Origin: Pseudomonas linyingensis
GTDB taxonomy: Bacteria; Pseudomonadota; Gammaproteobacteria; Pseudomonadales; Pseudomonadaceae
Reading direction: 5' to 3'
Length of the DNA stretch: 64,000 bases
Assembly (NCBI RefSeq): GCF_900109175.1
Contig: NZ_FNZE01000007.1
Location: 62,001 to 126,000 of the forward strand
The position numbers and the translations under genes are program-made. Under the pieces are notes generated by a model. That model had not been told where the DNA came from, did not search any database, and worked only from the letters and a program-made list of their open reading frames with translations. This document shows, one piece after another, positions 27,217-35,829 of the stretch; the first letter of the stretch is position 1, and each line of letters begins with the position of its first letter.

Positions 27217-28233
27217 ATGTATTCAGCTGAAAAATCCAAGTCGCCATATGTGAGTTATCGCAATAGACAGCGAGGCTTTACCCTGGTGGAGTTTATGGTG
27301 GCCATGGCCCTCGGTCTGGTCATCATGCTGGCGGTATCCGAGATCTTCGTGAACAACAGCCAGGCGCGCTCGGAGATTGAGCGAGTCAGTCGGCAGGTCG
27401 AGAATGGACGTTTTGCTCTGCAGTTGCTGTCAGATGAAATTGCCAATGCGGGCTTCTTTGGCGAGAGTGGTGTGCCGTCGTTGCCGGCCGCCGCGCCAGC
27501 GGTATGCTTGCGTGCCGAGTCGGATGTGCTTGGCTCAATAGCCCTCCCGATTGTTGGTGGAGACAATATTGCTGCCACGGCTGCCCCCGTTTGCCTACCA
27601 AGCTACAAAGGAAGGAATGACTATATTGCTATCCGGCGGTCATCTACCTGCGCTGTAGGTACGCCAGGTTGCGATGATTTTCGCAGCAATCACTTTCATA
27701 TGCAGGTTGCCGCATGCCGGGATGCTACGGGAAGCATAACATCCCATGCGGTAGGTGATATCGTGCTTGCCAGAGCCTCGACGGACATGACTGCGCTGTC
27801 CAGAACCTGCGCCTCAATAAAGGCGCCAATCTATCGCTATCTGAGTCGTGTTTATTATGTTCGTAATGATGATGTTCTAGTTCGTTCGGAGTTGCAAGAT
27901 CCAGCGGTAAGTCCACGATATCAGAAAACGCCTATGGTTGAAGGGATCGAGCGTCTCCACTTTGAGTATGGGTTGGATAACACTGGTGATGGTGTCGCGG
28001 ATGAGTATGTAGGCAGTGTTGCGGCGACTGACCCTGAGTGGGAAAGTTGGAGTGACGTAGTTGTTGTGCGTATTAGTTTGCTGGCTCGTGCTCTCGAAGT
28101 GACGCCGGGGTATGTAGATGAAAATACCTACACGTTTCCGGGAGGCGTCACATATACACCAAATGATGGTTTCAAGCGGCAGCTTTATTCGGCAGTTGTT
28201 AGGGTGAATAGTGTATCTGGTCGGCGGGAGTGA
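27217..28233 (+). CDS. pilW: Minor type IV pilin PilW
   Basis: A 338-aa prepilin. The leader ends NRQRG and the helix starts FTLVEFMVAMALGLVIMLAV, followed by the PilW-type NNSQARSEIERVSRQVENGRFA sequence. The large C-terminal domain is rich in paired cysteines. Base composition becomes markedly more AT-rich from about 27.55 kb, suggesting exchange of the variable part. It is separated from pilV by 3 bp. Confidence 0.9.
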   Translation: MYSAEKSKSPYVSYRNRQRGFTLVEFMVAMALGLVIMLAVSEIFVNNSQARSEIERVSRQVENGRFALQLLSDEIANAGFFGESGVPSLPAAAPAVCLRAESDVLGSIALPIVGGDNIAATAAPVCLPSYKGRNDYIAIRRSSTCAVGTPGCDDFRSNHFHMQVAACRDATGSITSHAVGDIVLARASTDMTALSRTCASIKAPIYRYLSRVYYVRNDDVLVRSELQDPAVSPRYQKTPMVEGIERLHFEYGLDNTGDGVADEYVGSVAATDPEWESWSDVVVVRISLLARALEVTPGYVDENTYTFPGGVTYTPNDGFKRQLYSAVVRVNSVSGRRE

Positions 28234-28240
28234 CTTGAGA

Positions 28241-28777
28241 ATGACTGGATTTAATTATGCCCGTCAGCAAAATGGCGCGGTTCTTGTCGTGGCGTTGATC
28301 ATGCTGTTGCTGGTGACCCTGATGGCTGTCAGTGGCTACAAGATCAGCCAGGGAAACCAGATGGTGATCGGCAATATGGAACACCGGGATCAGGTGATTT
28401 CGGCAGCAACGGACGGGCTAGAGGAGCTGTTGAGTTCGACGCTGTTCGTCACCAATCCGGGCAGTATGGTGCTTTCGCCCTGCGGTGCAGCCAATCGGCG
28501 CTGCTATGACATCAATGGCGATGGCGTCAATGATATCGAAGTCAGCTTTGCCCCGCCCATCTGTCAGACGGTCAAGCCGCTGCGTACCAGTGAGCTGGAT
28601 CTGCCGGAGCAGGTGTCCTGCGTGATTCAGGATAGCGAATATTCGATGTGTGCAGAGTCTGTCTGGGAATTGCGTGCTACGGCGGTGGACAACCTTACTG
28701 GCGCTAGGGCTGAAGTCCGCCAGGGTGTGGCGCTGATGGTGCTTCTCAATGATGTTGATACAGCCTGCCCTAACTGA
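28241..28777 (+). CDS. pilX: Minor type IV pilin PilX
   Basis: A 178-aa protein. The leader MTGFNYARQQNG is followed by AVLVVALIMLLLVTLMAVSG, the PilX-type helix, then the YKISQGNQMVIGNMEHRDQ amphipathic part. The C-terminal domain has several cysteines and a DINGDGVND acidic loop. The ATG at 28241 follows TTGAGA; an upstream start at 28211 would overlap pilW. Part of the tip complex with PilY1. Confidence 0.88.
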   Translation: MTGFNYARQQNGAVLVVALIMLLLVTLMAVSGYKISQGNQMVIGNMEHRDQVISAATDGLEELLSSTLFVTNPGSMVLSPCGAANRRCYDINGDGVNDIEVSFAPPICQTVKPLRTSELDLPEQVSCVIQDSEYSMCAESVWELRATAVDNLTGARAEVRQGVALMVLLNDVDTACPN

Positions 28778-28799
28778 CTAAGGCAGGAAAGGAGAAAGA

Positions 28800-31700
28800 A
28801 TGATGGCGAGTATTGGACGACGGCTGAGATCCTGCATGGGCTTTCTGCTACTCCTGGCCCTGCCCGGAGTGGGCCAGGCAGAGGATATCGATATCTTTGT
28901 CGGCGGGCAGACGGATTCCTCCTTGCCGAATGTCATCTTCGTGCTGGACAACACCTCTAACTGGGCGCGGCAGAGTCAGCAGTGGCCTGGGGGTATTCAG
29001 CAGGGACAGGCCGAGGTGCGGGCCATTCGTGATGCATTGAGTGGGCTGACCGAAAAGGTCAATGTCGGGATTGTGGAGTTCACGACTCAGGGGACTGCCA
29101 ATCAGGATGGTGGCTACGTTCGTTTCGATCTGCAGAAGTTGACGACAACCAGCCAAGCCACGTTGAATTCGCGCCTCGATGCAATCTATGCCGACATCAA
29201 TGGGCCGACTGAAAAACGGAACTCGGGTACTCCATACGGAAACCTGATGCGTGATGTCTATAATTATCTTGGAGGGTTGGCGGTAACGCATGATGGGGTC
29301 GGTACGGCAACTACTCTGGCAGATTCTGGCGCTTATGAGATAATGCCGTCAAAATTTAGCTCTCCGCTGAGTCAGGATAATCTCTGTAGTCCAACCTATC
29401 TGATTTTTATCGGCAACCCGAACTCTAATGGACCAAGCACCGATAGCTCGGCAAACAGTACGGCCTTGCGTGAACTCTATGCTGCAGTAAATTCTACTCC
29501 GGATCGACTGGCTGGTGATGGCTCTGGTGTGCCGCTGCCGCTGCCGGAGATTAACTCATATGAAGTCACTGATGATGTGGCTAGTTTGGGGTTTACGGAA
29601 AAGACTGGGGGTCAGTGTTACAGTGTTGGGAAAAATAGCACTGGTTTGAGTGATTGCAATGCTGATGTTTCCGCTGTGGGGGGTATGTGTTGGGATGCAG
29701 CGGGAAATGAGTTGCTCTCCAATTGCGCCTGCAATGCAGATAATACCTCCAGTGCAGGCTGTAATGGACAAACGGTGAACTTCGAGGTTCGTCAGGCGAA
29801 GATCACTACGATAAATGAGCCGACAGGCCAGCAAGATACCGTTTCCGGCGGGGATTGGAACCTGGATGACTGGTCGAAATTTCTCTTCAATCATGGTGTG
29901 CCCGTTACACTGACCTATACCGTCGTAGACACAGAGGTAGTGGATGGGGAAATGGTCGAGACTGAGCGCTCAGTCACCGACAGCACCCGCCACTCGGTGA
30001 TCACCTACGCCATCGACGTCTACAACAAGCAGCCCAATGCCGACCACACGGCGCTGCTCTACAGCGCCTCCCAAGAGGTCGGTGGTGGTCGTTATTTCGC
30101 CGCGACCAGCGCTGACGAGATCAAGGCGGCCATCGAGTCGGTACTGTCCGATATTCTCTCGATCAGCACCACTTACGCGGCAGTGACACTGCCCCTGAGT
30201 GCCACCAACCGTGCGCAGAACGAGAACCAGGTGTTTATCGGCATGTTCCGGCCTGACCAGAAGGCCAGGCCGCGGTGGTTCGGTAACCTCAAGCGCTATC
30301 AGGTGGGCATGTTCGCGAACAATCTTATCGAGCTCGCTGATGCCAATGGAAACCAGGCTGTCAACCCGCAGACCGGTTTTGCCGCCGAGTGTGCGGAGAG
30401 CTTCTGGACGGTCCATTCGGACGCCTACTGGGAAGGGTTGGGGATTACGCCAGCACCGCGTAGTCAGTGCCTTTCCTCGCTCAACAGTGTCTGGTCGGAT
30501 CTTCCCGACGGTCCATTCGTGGAGAAGGGCGGCGTTGCTCAGGAGATTCGCAGGCGTACCTCTGATCGTCTCATCAAGACAGTCAGCGGCACTAGCTTGG
30601 TCAACCTGACCAGTGCTGCTATTGGTGGCGACACTTATTACAACTACTTTATTGGTTCCCAAGGTGGCCTGACTGATACCGGCACAACAGAGGTGCTGGG
30701 CAGTGATGGCAAGCGCCCCAGCATCCACGGCGATGTAATCCATTCCCGGCCATTGCCGGTCAACTATGGCGGCACGATCGGCACCGTTGTCTACTACGGG
30801 GCTAACGACGGGCTGTTCCGCGCCGTTAAGTCGAGCAATGGCGAGGAGTTGTGGGCCCTGCTGGCGCCCGAGCATCTCAGCCAAAGCGACGAGGAGGGCG
30901 TCGAGTACGACACGATAAAACGTTTGCATGACAACTCGCCCAAGGTGTCCTTCCCAGGCAAGGAATATGCAGAGGATGATGCCGAGCCATTACCCAAGGA
31001 CTATTTCTTCGATGGTCCGGTGGGGCAGTACGTGACTTACAACAACACCAGCAATCAGGTCGATCTGGCCTACATCTACCCGACCATGCGTCGCGGTGGA
31101 CGTATGCTTTATGCTCTGAATGTGACCACTCCGGACTCGCCATCCCTGTTGTGGCGCAAGGGTTGTCCAAGCCTGGATAACGATACTGACTGTGATGCCG
31201 GTTTTGCGGGCATCGGACAGATCTGGTCGACCCCGCGTACTGGGAAGCTCGCAGGCTATGCAGGCGACCCGGTGATCATCTTCGGTGGTGGCTACGACAC
31301 CTGTGAGGATACGGATCACGTCAACACCACCTGCAGTGCTAAGGGCGACGCCTACAAGGGCCGTGGCATCTATGTGCTGAATGCCCGTACCGGTGCCTTG
31401 ATCGAGAGTTTTGCAACCGACAACGCCGTGGTTTCCGATGTGAATACGGTGGACGTCGACTTCGATGGCAAGATCGACTATGCCTATGCGGCGGATACGG
31501 GGGGGAATATCTGGCGAGTGAGCTTCCCTGCGCCCGTGGTGCCTGAAAGTGGTACTCCGGAAGACAATGTGGATGACTGGAGCATCGCCAAGATCGCCTT
31601 TACCAGTGGGGATGGCCGAAGGTTCATGAATACGCCGACTCTTCTCGCCCTGACGGATAGTGGTAACGATTACGTCTACTTGGCACTGGGCTCTGGTAAC

Positions 31701-32309
31701 CGCGAGCGTCCGCTGGAAAGCAACTATCCCTATACGACCAATGCTCCAAATGGTGTGGACGATCGCTTCTATGTGCTGCGTGACCAGCCGGGGGCGGCGG
31801 CTGCCGCGGTTGATCTGGACGATACAGAGGGGAGCGATGGTTTCATGATCGATGCGACCACCGAACCGGCCTGCGATGCCACTGGTATCTATCCGGGAGG
31901 CGCCAAGAAGGGCTGGTTCATGAGCATGCCGGGCCGTGGCGAACAGATCGTCAACCCTGGAGCTATTGCTGGTGGTGACGTGCTGTTCAACTCCTATCGC
32001 CCGGGCGGTACCCAAGTGGGTATGTGCAGTCGCCCGCTCGGTGTCGCGACCGCATACCAGATGAGCCTGTTCAACGGTTCGGCCTGTGGCAGGCAGCGCT
32101 CTGAGGAAATTGCCGGCGGCGGCATGCCGATTGCGCCGACGATCAGTACGGTCAACATTAAGGTCGACCCTGACTGCCAGGGCACGGCTTGTGAAACCGT
32201 GACTGAAACGATCTGCATTGGTTGCAAGGGCCTGAAGCCCACGCCGATCGTGCCGACCATCAACGACTCTCGCAAGCGGGTCTACTGGAGCAGCGATATA
32301 GATCGCTAA
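28800..32309 (+). CDS. pilY1: Type IV pilus tip adhesin / anti-retraction factor PilY1
   Basis: A 1169-aa exported protein with a signal peptide ending GVGQA. The N-terminal part is von Willebrand A-like (VIFVLDNTSNW; KVNVGIVEF). The C-terminal half is the PilY1 beta-propeller (VYYGANDGLFRAVKSSNGEE, RMLYALNVTTPDSP, GRGIYVLNARTGA). A calcium loop is visible at D885-x-D887-x-D889-G-x-x-D893, the place of the Ca2+ site that controls pilus retraction in P. aeruginosa. The first third is AT-richer than the rest. It acts at the pilus tip in surface sensing and adhesion. Confidence 0.94.
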   Translation: MMASIGRRLRSCMGFLLLLALPGVGQAEDIDIFVGGQTDSSLPNVIFVLDNTSNWARQSQQWPGGIQQGQAEVRAIRDALSGLTEKVNVGIVEFTTQGTANQDGGYVRFDLQKLTTTSQATLNSRLDAIYADINGPTEKRNSGTPYGNLMRDVYNYLGGLAVTHDGVGTATTLADSGAYEIMPSKFSSPLSQDNLCSPTYLIFIGNPNSNGPSTDSSANSTALRELYAAVNSTPDRLAGDGSGVPLPLPEINSYEVTDDVASLGFTEKTGGQCYSVGKNSTGLSDCNADVSAVGGMCWDAAGNELLSNCACNADNTSSAGCNGQTVNFEVRQAKITTINEPTGQQDTVSGGDWNLDDWSKFLFNHGVPVTLTYTVVDTEVVDGEMVETERSVTDSTRHSVITYAIDVYNKQPNADHTALLYSASQEVGGGRYFAATSADEIKAAIESVLSDILSISTTYAAVTLPLSATNRAQNENQVFIGMFRPDQKARPRWFGNLKRYQVGMFANNLIELADANGNQAVNPQTGFAAECAESFWTVHSDAYWEGLGITPAPRSQCLSSLNSVWSDLPDGPFVEKGGVAQEIRRRTSDRLIKTVSGTSLVNLTSAAIGGDTYYNYFIGSQGGLTDTGTTEVLGSDGKRPSIHGDVIHSRPLPVNYGGTIGTVVYYGANDGLFRAVKSSNGEELWALLAPEHLSQSDEEGVEYDTIKRLHDNSPKVSFPGKEYAEDDAEPLPKDYFFDGPVGQYVTYNNTSNQVDLAYIYPTMRRGGRMLYALNVTTPDSPSLLWRKGCPSLDNDTDCDAGFAGIGQIWSTPRTGKLAGYAGDPVIIFGGGYDTCEDTDHVNTTCSAKGDAYKGRGIYVLNARTGALIESFATDNAVVSDVNTVDVDFDGKIDYAYAADTGGNIWRVSFPAPVVPESGTPEDNVDDWSIAKIAFTSGDGRRFMNTPTLLALTDSGNDYVYLALGSGNRERPLESNYPYTTNAPNGVDDRFYVLRDQPGAAAAAVDLDDTEGSDGFMIDATTEPACDATGIYPGGAKKGWFMSMPGRGEQIVNPGAIAGGDVLFNSYRPGGTQVGMCSRPLGVATAYQMSLFNGSACGRQRSEEIAGGGMPIAPTISTVNIKVDPDCQGTACETVTETICIGCKGLKPTPIVPTINDSRKRVYWSSDIDR

Positions 32310-32331
32310 TGCTATATCTGCGATGAAATGA

Positions 32332-32363
32332 AACATGGCCAGCCCATCCCGGCTGGCTATGTT
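32332..32363 (+). terminator. Terminator of the minor-pilin operon
   Basis: A 13-bp stem (AACATGGCCAGCC/GGCTGGCTATGTT, one G-U pair) with a 6-nt loop, 22 bp after the pilY1 stop. Confidence 0.78.
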
Positions 32364-32458
32364 GTTTCTGCGCTTGACGTGTGCCAACTGCAGGCGCGTA
32401 GACTTCGTTCTCCGTCGAGGCGCGCATGTGCGCGTATGCAGGTATTGAAAGGTTACCT

Positions 32459-33559
32459 ATGAACATCCTCATCATCGGCGCCGGGGCCATCGGCCTGCAG
32501 TCGGCGCGCTTGCTGGCGCAGGCCGGCTGCTCCGTCACCCTGCTCGATCAATCCGCGGTCGGTAGCGAAGCTTCCTGGGCCGGCGGCGGGATCGTTTCGC
32601 CGCTGTATCCGTGGCGCTACAGCCCGGCGGTGACGGCGCTGGCGCACTGGTCGCAGGATTTCTATCCGCGCCTCGGCCAACGGCTGATCGAGGAGGGCGG
32701 GGTCGATCCCGAGGTGCACGTCACCGGGCTGTACTGGCTGGATCTGGAGGACGAGGCCGAGGCGCTAGCCTGGGCGGCGCGCGAGGGCCGGCCGCTGCGG
32801 CAGGTGGCAATGGACGAGGTGGAGGCGGCGGTGCCGGTGCTGCGTCACGGCTACCACCATGCGATCCACATGGCCGGGGTGGCCAACGTGCGCAACCCGC
32901 GACTGCTCAAGTCGCTGCGCGCGGCGCTGGAGCAGTTGCCGAATGTCGAGATCCGCGAGCAATGCGCGGTCGAGGGCTTCCTGCGCGAGGACGGTCGGGT
33001 GGTCGGCGTGCAGACCGCGCAGGGCGAACTGCGCGCCGATGCCGTAGTGGTCGCGGCGGGGGCCTGGAGTGGCGAGCTGCTCAAGAGCCTCGGCCTCGAG
33101 CTGCCGGTGGAGCCGGTGAAGGGGCAGATGATCCTGTTCAAGTGTGCGGCGGACTTCCTGCCGAGCATGGTGATGGCCAACGGTCGCTACGCGATCCCAC
33201 GCCGCGACGGCCATATCCTGGTCGGCAGCACACTGGAGTACGAAGGCTTCGACAAGACGCCGACCGAAGCGGCGCTGGAGAGCCTGCGTGCCTCGGCCAT
33301 CGAGCTGCTGCCGGCGTTGGCCGATGCCGAGGTGGTCAAGCACTGGGCCGGCCTGCGTCCCGGCTCGCCGGACGGTATCCCGTTCATTGGCCCGGTGCCG
33401 GAGCATGACGGGCTGTGGCTGAACTGCGGGCACTTCCGCAACGGTCTGGTGCTGGCGCCGGCGTCCTGCCAGCTGCTCACCAACCTGCTGCTGGGCCAGG
33501 CACCGATTGTCGATCCTGCGCCCTACGCGCCCGCCTTGCGTCTGCGCCGGGCTCAGTGA
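32459..33559 (+). CDS. thiO: FAD-dependent glycine oxidase
   Basis: A 366-aa DAAO-family flavoprotein that oxidises glycine to iminoglycine for the thiazole ring of thiamine. N-terminal Rossmann motif IIGAGAIGLQSARLL; EASWAGGGIVSPLYPW; PVKGQMILF and the C-terminal GLRPGSPDGIPFIGP. The ATG at 32459 (MNILIIGAG) is chosen over the in-frame ATG at 32426. It sits next to the pilin cluster, as in P. aeruginosa. Confidence 0.93.
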   Translation: MNILIIGAGAIGLQSARLLAQAGCSVTLLDQSAVGSEASWAGGGIVSPLYPWRYSPAVTALAHWSQDFYPRLGQRLIEEGGVDPEVHVTGLYWLDLEDEAEALAWAAREGRPLRQVAMDEVEAAVPVLRHGYHHAIHMAGVANVRNPRLLKSLRAALEQLPNVEIREQCAVEGFLREDGRVVGVQTAQGELRADAVVVAAGAWSGELLKSLGLELPVEPVKGQMILFKCAADFLPSMVMANGRYAIPRRDGHILVGSTLEYEGFDKTPTEAALESLRASAIELLPALADAEVVKHWAGLRPGSPDGIPFIGPVPEHDGLWLNCGHFRNGLVLAPASCQLLTNLLLGQAPIVDPAPYAPALRLRRAQ

Positions 33560-33581
33560 TAGCCTTCGCGCCACGTTTCAA

Positions 33582-33657
33582 GCCGGTGTAGCTCAGTCGG
33601 TAGAGCAGCGCACTCGTAACGCGAAGGTCGGGGGTTCGATTCCTCTCACCGGCACCA
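33582..33657 (+). tRNA. tRNA-Thr (anticodon CGT)
   Basis: A complete 76-nt cloverleaf including CCA. The acceptor stem is GCCGGTG/CACCGGC and the D stem GCTC/GAGC. The anticodon loop CTCGTAA gives CGT, reading ACG. The T arm has TTCGATT. The anticodon stem has an A-C pair at its loop end (positions 31/39). The 3' 46 nt are repeated at 42253-42298, marking this gene as an integration site; the gene stays intact because the element supplies an identical 3' end. Confidence 0.97.
33612..33657 (+). repeat. Left attachment repeat (attL) in tRNA-Thr
   Basis: 46 bp from the anticodon loop to the CCA end, identical to 42253-42298 in direct orientation. Confidence 0.95.
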
Positions 33658-33978
33658 GTAAAATCAAGGCTCGCAGCGATGCGGGCCTTTTTCATTTTCG
33701 GGGCGGGCTATCACCGGGCTATCACCAGAACGGAAACGGCACTTCCTCGACGCTCCCAGCGCCAGCACGAAAGCCGGCTCGACACGCCTTCATCCCTCAC
33801 CGGGGAAGTGGGCAGCTCCTCGACGTCGATCTCGCCGGCAGTGCGCTTTCCGTGCGTACCGGCTTGCGTACCAGCGGCCTGCGTACCTGAGCCGGGGTCA
33901 TCCACCATTGGTGGTGGATCAGCATCAGTCTGTTATTACGAAAATTTCGTAGTAGTCCGACCAGGCCGCGAACGGTGG
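33658..33978. other. Left-end noncoding region of the satellite
   Basis: This 321-bp stretch holds a tandem pair of GGGCTATCACC (33705-33726), likely integrase arm sites. A short CTCGCAGCGATGCGGG hairpin with a T run at about 33669-33692 may end the tRNA transcript. No gene was recognised. Confidence 0.5.
33705..33726 (+). repeat. Arm-type repeat pair near attL of the satellite
   Basis: GGGCTATCACC is repeated twice in tandem, 48 bp inside attL. The same GGGCTA(T/G)C word occurs four times near attR (42103-42142), as expected for integrase arm-binding sites at both ends. Confidence 0.6.
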
Positions 33979-34179
33979 TCACAGTTCCATCTGCGTTGCG
34001 ATAACCAACGGATCGGTGCCGCGCCTCAGTGCTCGCTTGGCGTCTCGGATCATCGTGTCCAAGCATTGATCCTCGAAGCGTTCGGCCATCCTGTGCGCCT
34101 TCCTTGCGATCAGCAGGGCCAGCTCCTTTGGAAATTCCGGCTGCTTCTCGTACTCGCGCCCGTAGGTGTTGCCGCGCAT
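33979..34179 (-). CDS. Small hypothetical protein of the satellite (66 aa)
   Basis: Starts MRGNTYGREYEKQPEFPKELA and ends GTDPLVIATQMEL. It is a charged, mostly helical protein (LALLIARKAHRMAERFEDQC). The ATG at 34179 has GAGGG at good distance; the frame stays open upstream to 34323 but that part is Arg/Pro-rich and shadow-like. It is the leftmost gene of the element. The function is unknown. Confidence 0.55.
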   Translation of the reverse strand: MRGNTYGREYEKQPEFPKELALLIARKAHRMAERFEDQCLDTMIRDAKRALRRGTDPLVIATQMEL

Positions 34180-34614
34180 GGCGTGCCCTCGCTGGTGGTC
34201 TGGTCGGCGTAGTGTGCCAGCCAGTCGGCTTGATATTCGGTGATTGTTTTTCAACGTCCGCCCAGGTAGTCGCCGGCAGCGAACCCGGAATGCGAATTTT
34301 GGGGAAGCGGGAAAATGGCTCACCCTCCCGTTGGGAGGCCGCCAGAGCTGGAGTTTCCGGCTACCCCCTCCCGTTAAGGGTTAACGTCTCCCGTTAACCG
34401 GGCAAATTCTGCGCGTGCGGTTGGACGCGGTTTCCTGCGGGCAACACTTCCAGACTTTCGCCTTACCCCTCCCCCAAGCGCCCCCAGGCTGGCCAGCAGC
34501 AGCGCGAACGGGATCAGGCCATGCCATCGCCAGCGGATCAGTCGGCGCGCTTCCTGCGGCCTCTCCGGGCATAAAAAAGCCCGCACTTGGCGGGCTTGTG
34601 GATTGCTGCGCTGG
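34180..34614. other. Noncoding region with CTCCCGTT iterons, possible origin
   Basis: Three direct copies of CTCCCGTT start at 34325, 34368 and 34388. The last two are extended by TAA and flank a GTTAAC palindrome, and the first is part of CCTCCCGTTGGGAGG. The layout suggests a binding region for a replication or regulatory protein of the element. An open frame on the minus strand (GTG at 34586 to 34374) contains one hydrophobic segment, but its start lies within a terminator, so I do not call it. Confidence 0.45.
34572..34597 (-). terminator. Terminator after the first zinc-ribbon gene
   Basis: Minus-strand stem AAGCCCGC/GCGGGCTT followed by TTTTTTAT, 18 bp after the gene stop. A close relative lies after the second zinc-ribbon gene. 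Confidence 0.88.
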
Positions 34615-34920
34615 TCAGTCGGTAACGGGCTCTAGCTCCGACTGGCAGTGCTTGCACTTCTTGGCTTCGCGACGGACAACCTCCGCGCAGGCCGGGCATT
34701 TGCGGTAGAACTTGGAGATTCCGTGCTTGCTGGCGATCGCCTGGCTGGTCCGGTCAACATCGTCGGCCGTCTCCACCCGGTTCATCACCAGCACGGCGAT
34801 CAGCGCCAGGAACGAGAACAGGAAGCCGAGCGCGAACCACGCCATGAAGCTGCGACCGCGACTTTGCGCCGCCAGGCCGGTAACGATGGCGACAGCCACC
34901 CAGAACAAGAACAGGGTCAC
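34615..34920 (-). CDS. Membrane protein with C-terminal zinc ribbon
   Basis: A 101-aa protein with two membrane helices (LFLFWVAVAIVTGLAA; WFALGFLFSFLALIAVLV), a linker, then a zinc ribbon C-x2-C-x10-C-x2-C (CPACAEVVRREAKKCKHC). GTG at 34920 is 9 nt after GGAGG; the ATG at 34926 sits directly on the site. The zinc ribbon and the upstream region resemble those of the gene at 35168, so the two are duplicates with different membrane parts. A role in excluding competing phages is possible, inferred from its relative. Confidence 0.75.
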   Translation of the reverse strand: MTLFLFWVAVAIVTGLAAQSRGRSFMAWFALGFLFSFLALIAVLVMNRVETADDVDRTSQAIASKHGISKFYRKCPACAEVVRREAKKCKHCQSELEPVTD

Positions 34921-34966
34921 GGGCATCCCTCCCAGATGAATTCTTTGGAATGTACCATGCGACGCC

Positions 34967-35122
34967 CTACTTCGCCCGCTCGCGCATCTTGCCGGTCTCG
35001 TCGACGTATACGCCGGCGGCCTTGGCGGCCTCGGTCAGGCTGCTTTCGAGATTGCGCGCCGCATCACTGGTGTCGACCTTGTGGCCAGGCTGGCAATGTC
35101 CACCATGCTTTTCTCCGGGCAT
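34967..35122 (-). CDS. Small hypothetical protein (51 aa)
   Basis: Starts MPGEKHGGHCQPGHKVD and ends GVYVDETGKMRERAK. It is a helical, charged protein whose ATG lies just past the terminator of the upstream gene. A degraded relative of its C-terminus (...EVMRERSK) lies at about 35600-35645 upstream of the second zinc-ribbon gene, supporting duplication of a two-gene module. The function is unknown. Confidence 0.5.
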   Translation of the reverse strand: MPGEKHGGHCQPGHKVDTSDAARNLESSLTEAAKAAGVYVDETGKMRERAK

Positions 35123-35148
35123 GAAAAAGCCCGGCACTTGGCCGGGCT
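35123..35148 (-). terminator. Terminator after the superinfection-immunity gene
   Basis: Stem AGCCCGGC/GCCGGGCT with a 5-nt loop, followed by a T run on the minus strand. Same architecture as 34572-34597. Confidence 0.85.
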
Positions 35149-35167
35149 CGATATTCGTTTTCGTGCG

Positions 35168-35557
35168 CTATGCGGCGGCTACTTCACTGCCGCAATGCTT
35201 GCACTTCTTCGCGGCGAGCAGAATCTCCTCGGCGCAGTATGGGCAAGTTTTGGTCTGCCTTTGTGGCGTCACAACTGCCACCTCTACCGGCTCGCTCCTC
35301 TTCTGCGACCACACCAGCGAGACAACCCAGCCAATCAGCGTCCAGCCGAGGAAAGTGTTGATCAGAACGATTGGTGTCAGGTTCACATGATCTTGGCGCC
35401 ACGCCTCATATGAAGGCAGGAAATAGAGAGCCGGGGCCAGCAAAAAGAAGCTGCCGGCCACGGTCTTGCCAAATGCGTTCAGCTCGCCTGGCTCTGTGCC
35501 CATGCCGTAGCTGTACGCAGTCAGCAGCAACAAAACGATAAGTCGGACAGCAAACAT
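35168..35557 (-). CDS. Superinfection immunity protein with zinc ribbon
   Basis: A 129-aa membrane protein. The first helix is MFAVRLIVLLLLTAYSYG. The PF14373-type immunity domain follows (ALYFLPSYEAWRQDHVN; then VLINTFLGWTLIGWVVSLVW), then a zinc ribbon CPYCAEEILLAAKKCKHC. The family is named after T4 Imm, which blocks DNA entry of related phages. ATG at 35557 is 7-8 nt after GGAGG; the ATG at 35563 abuts it. In a satellite this would protect the host from rival phages or shape helper infection; that use is inferred. Confidence 0.82.
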   Translation of the reverse strand: MFAVRLIVLLLLTAYSYGMGTEPGELNAFGKTVAGSFFLLAPALYFLPSYEAWRQDHVNLTPIVLINTFLGWTLIGWVVSLVWSQKRSEPVEVAVVTPQRQTKTCPYCAEEILLAAKKCKHCGSEVAAA

Positions 35558-35829
35558 GGGCATCCCTCCCAGATGATGTACTGGGACTGTACCAGATCGC
35601 CCGATTACTTAGAGCGCTCGCGCATCACTTCCAGCGCGGCGACTCCATGATCCTCAGCGCCTCGAACACGTCGGGCCGAACTGGCTGAATTGCCATTGGG
35701 TCCGCATCGGTTTTGGGAGGATCCGCTACGGGGCAACGATCAGCTCGACCGGCTCCCGGTGATGATCTCGACGGCCAGCTCGACGCCGGCCTCGACGTGG
35801 ATGTGATGCGCCATCCTTGGCGGTGGGAA

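Noticed and set aside
34374-34586. 70-codon minus-strand frame with one hydrophobic segment
   Set aside because: Its GTG start lies within the terminator of the zinc-ribbon gene, no ribosome-binding site is seen, and it covers two of the iterons.
35558-35829. Possible small genes upstream of the immunity gene
   Set aside because: Several short starts (for example MAHHIHVEAGVELAVEIITG) end within 25 codons; the stretch is best read as a degraded copy of the 51-aa gene region.
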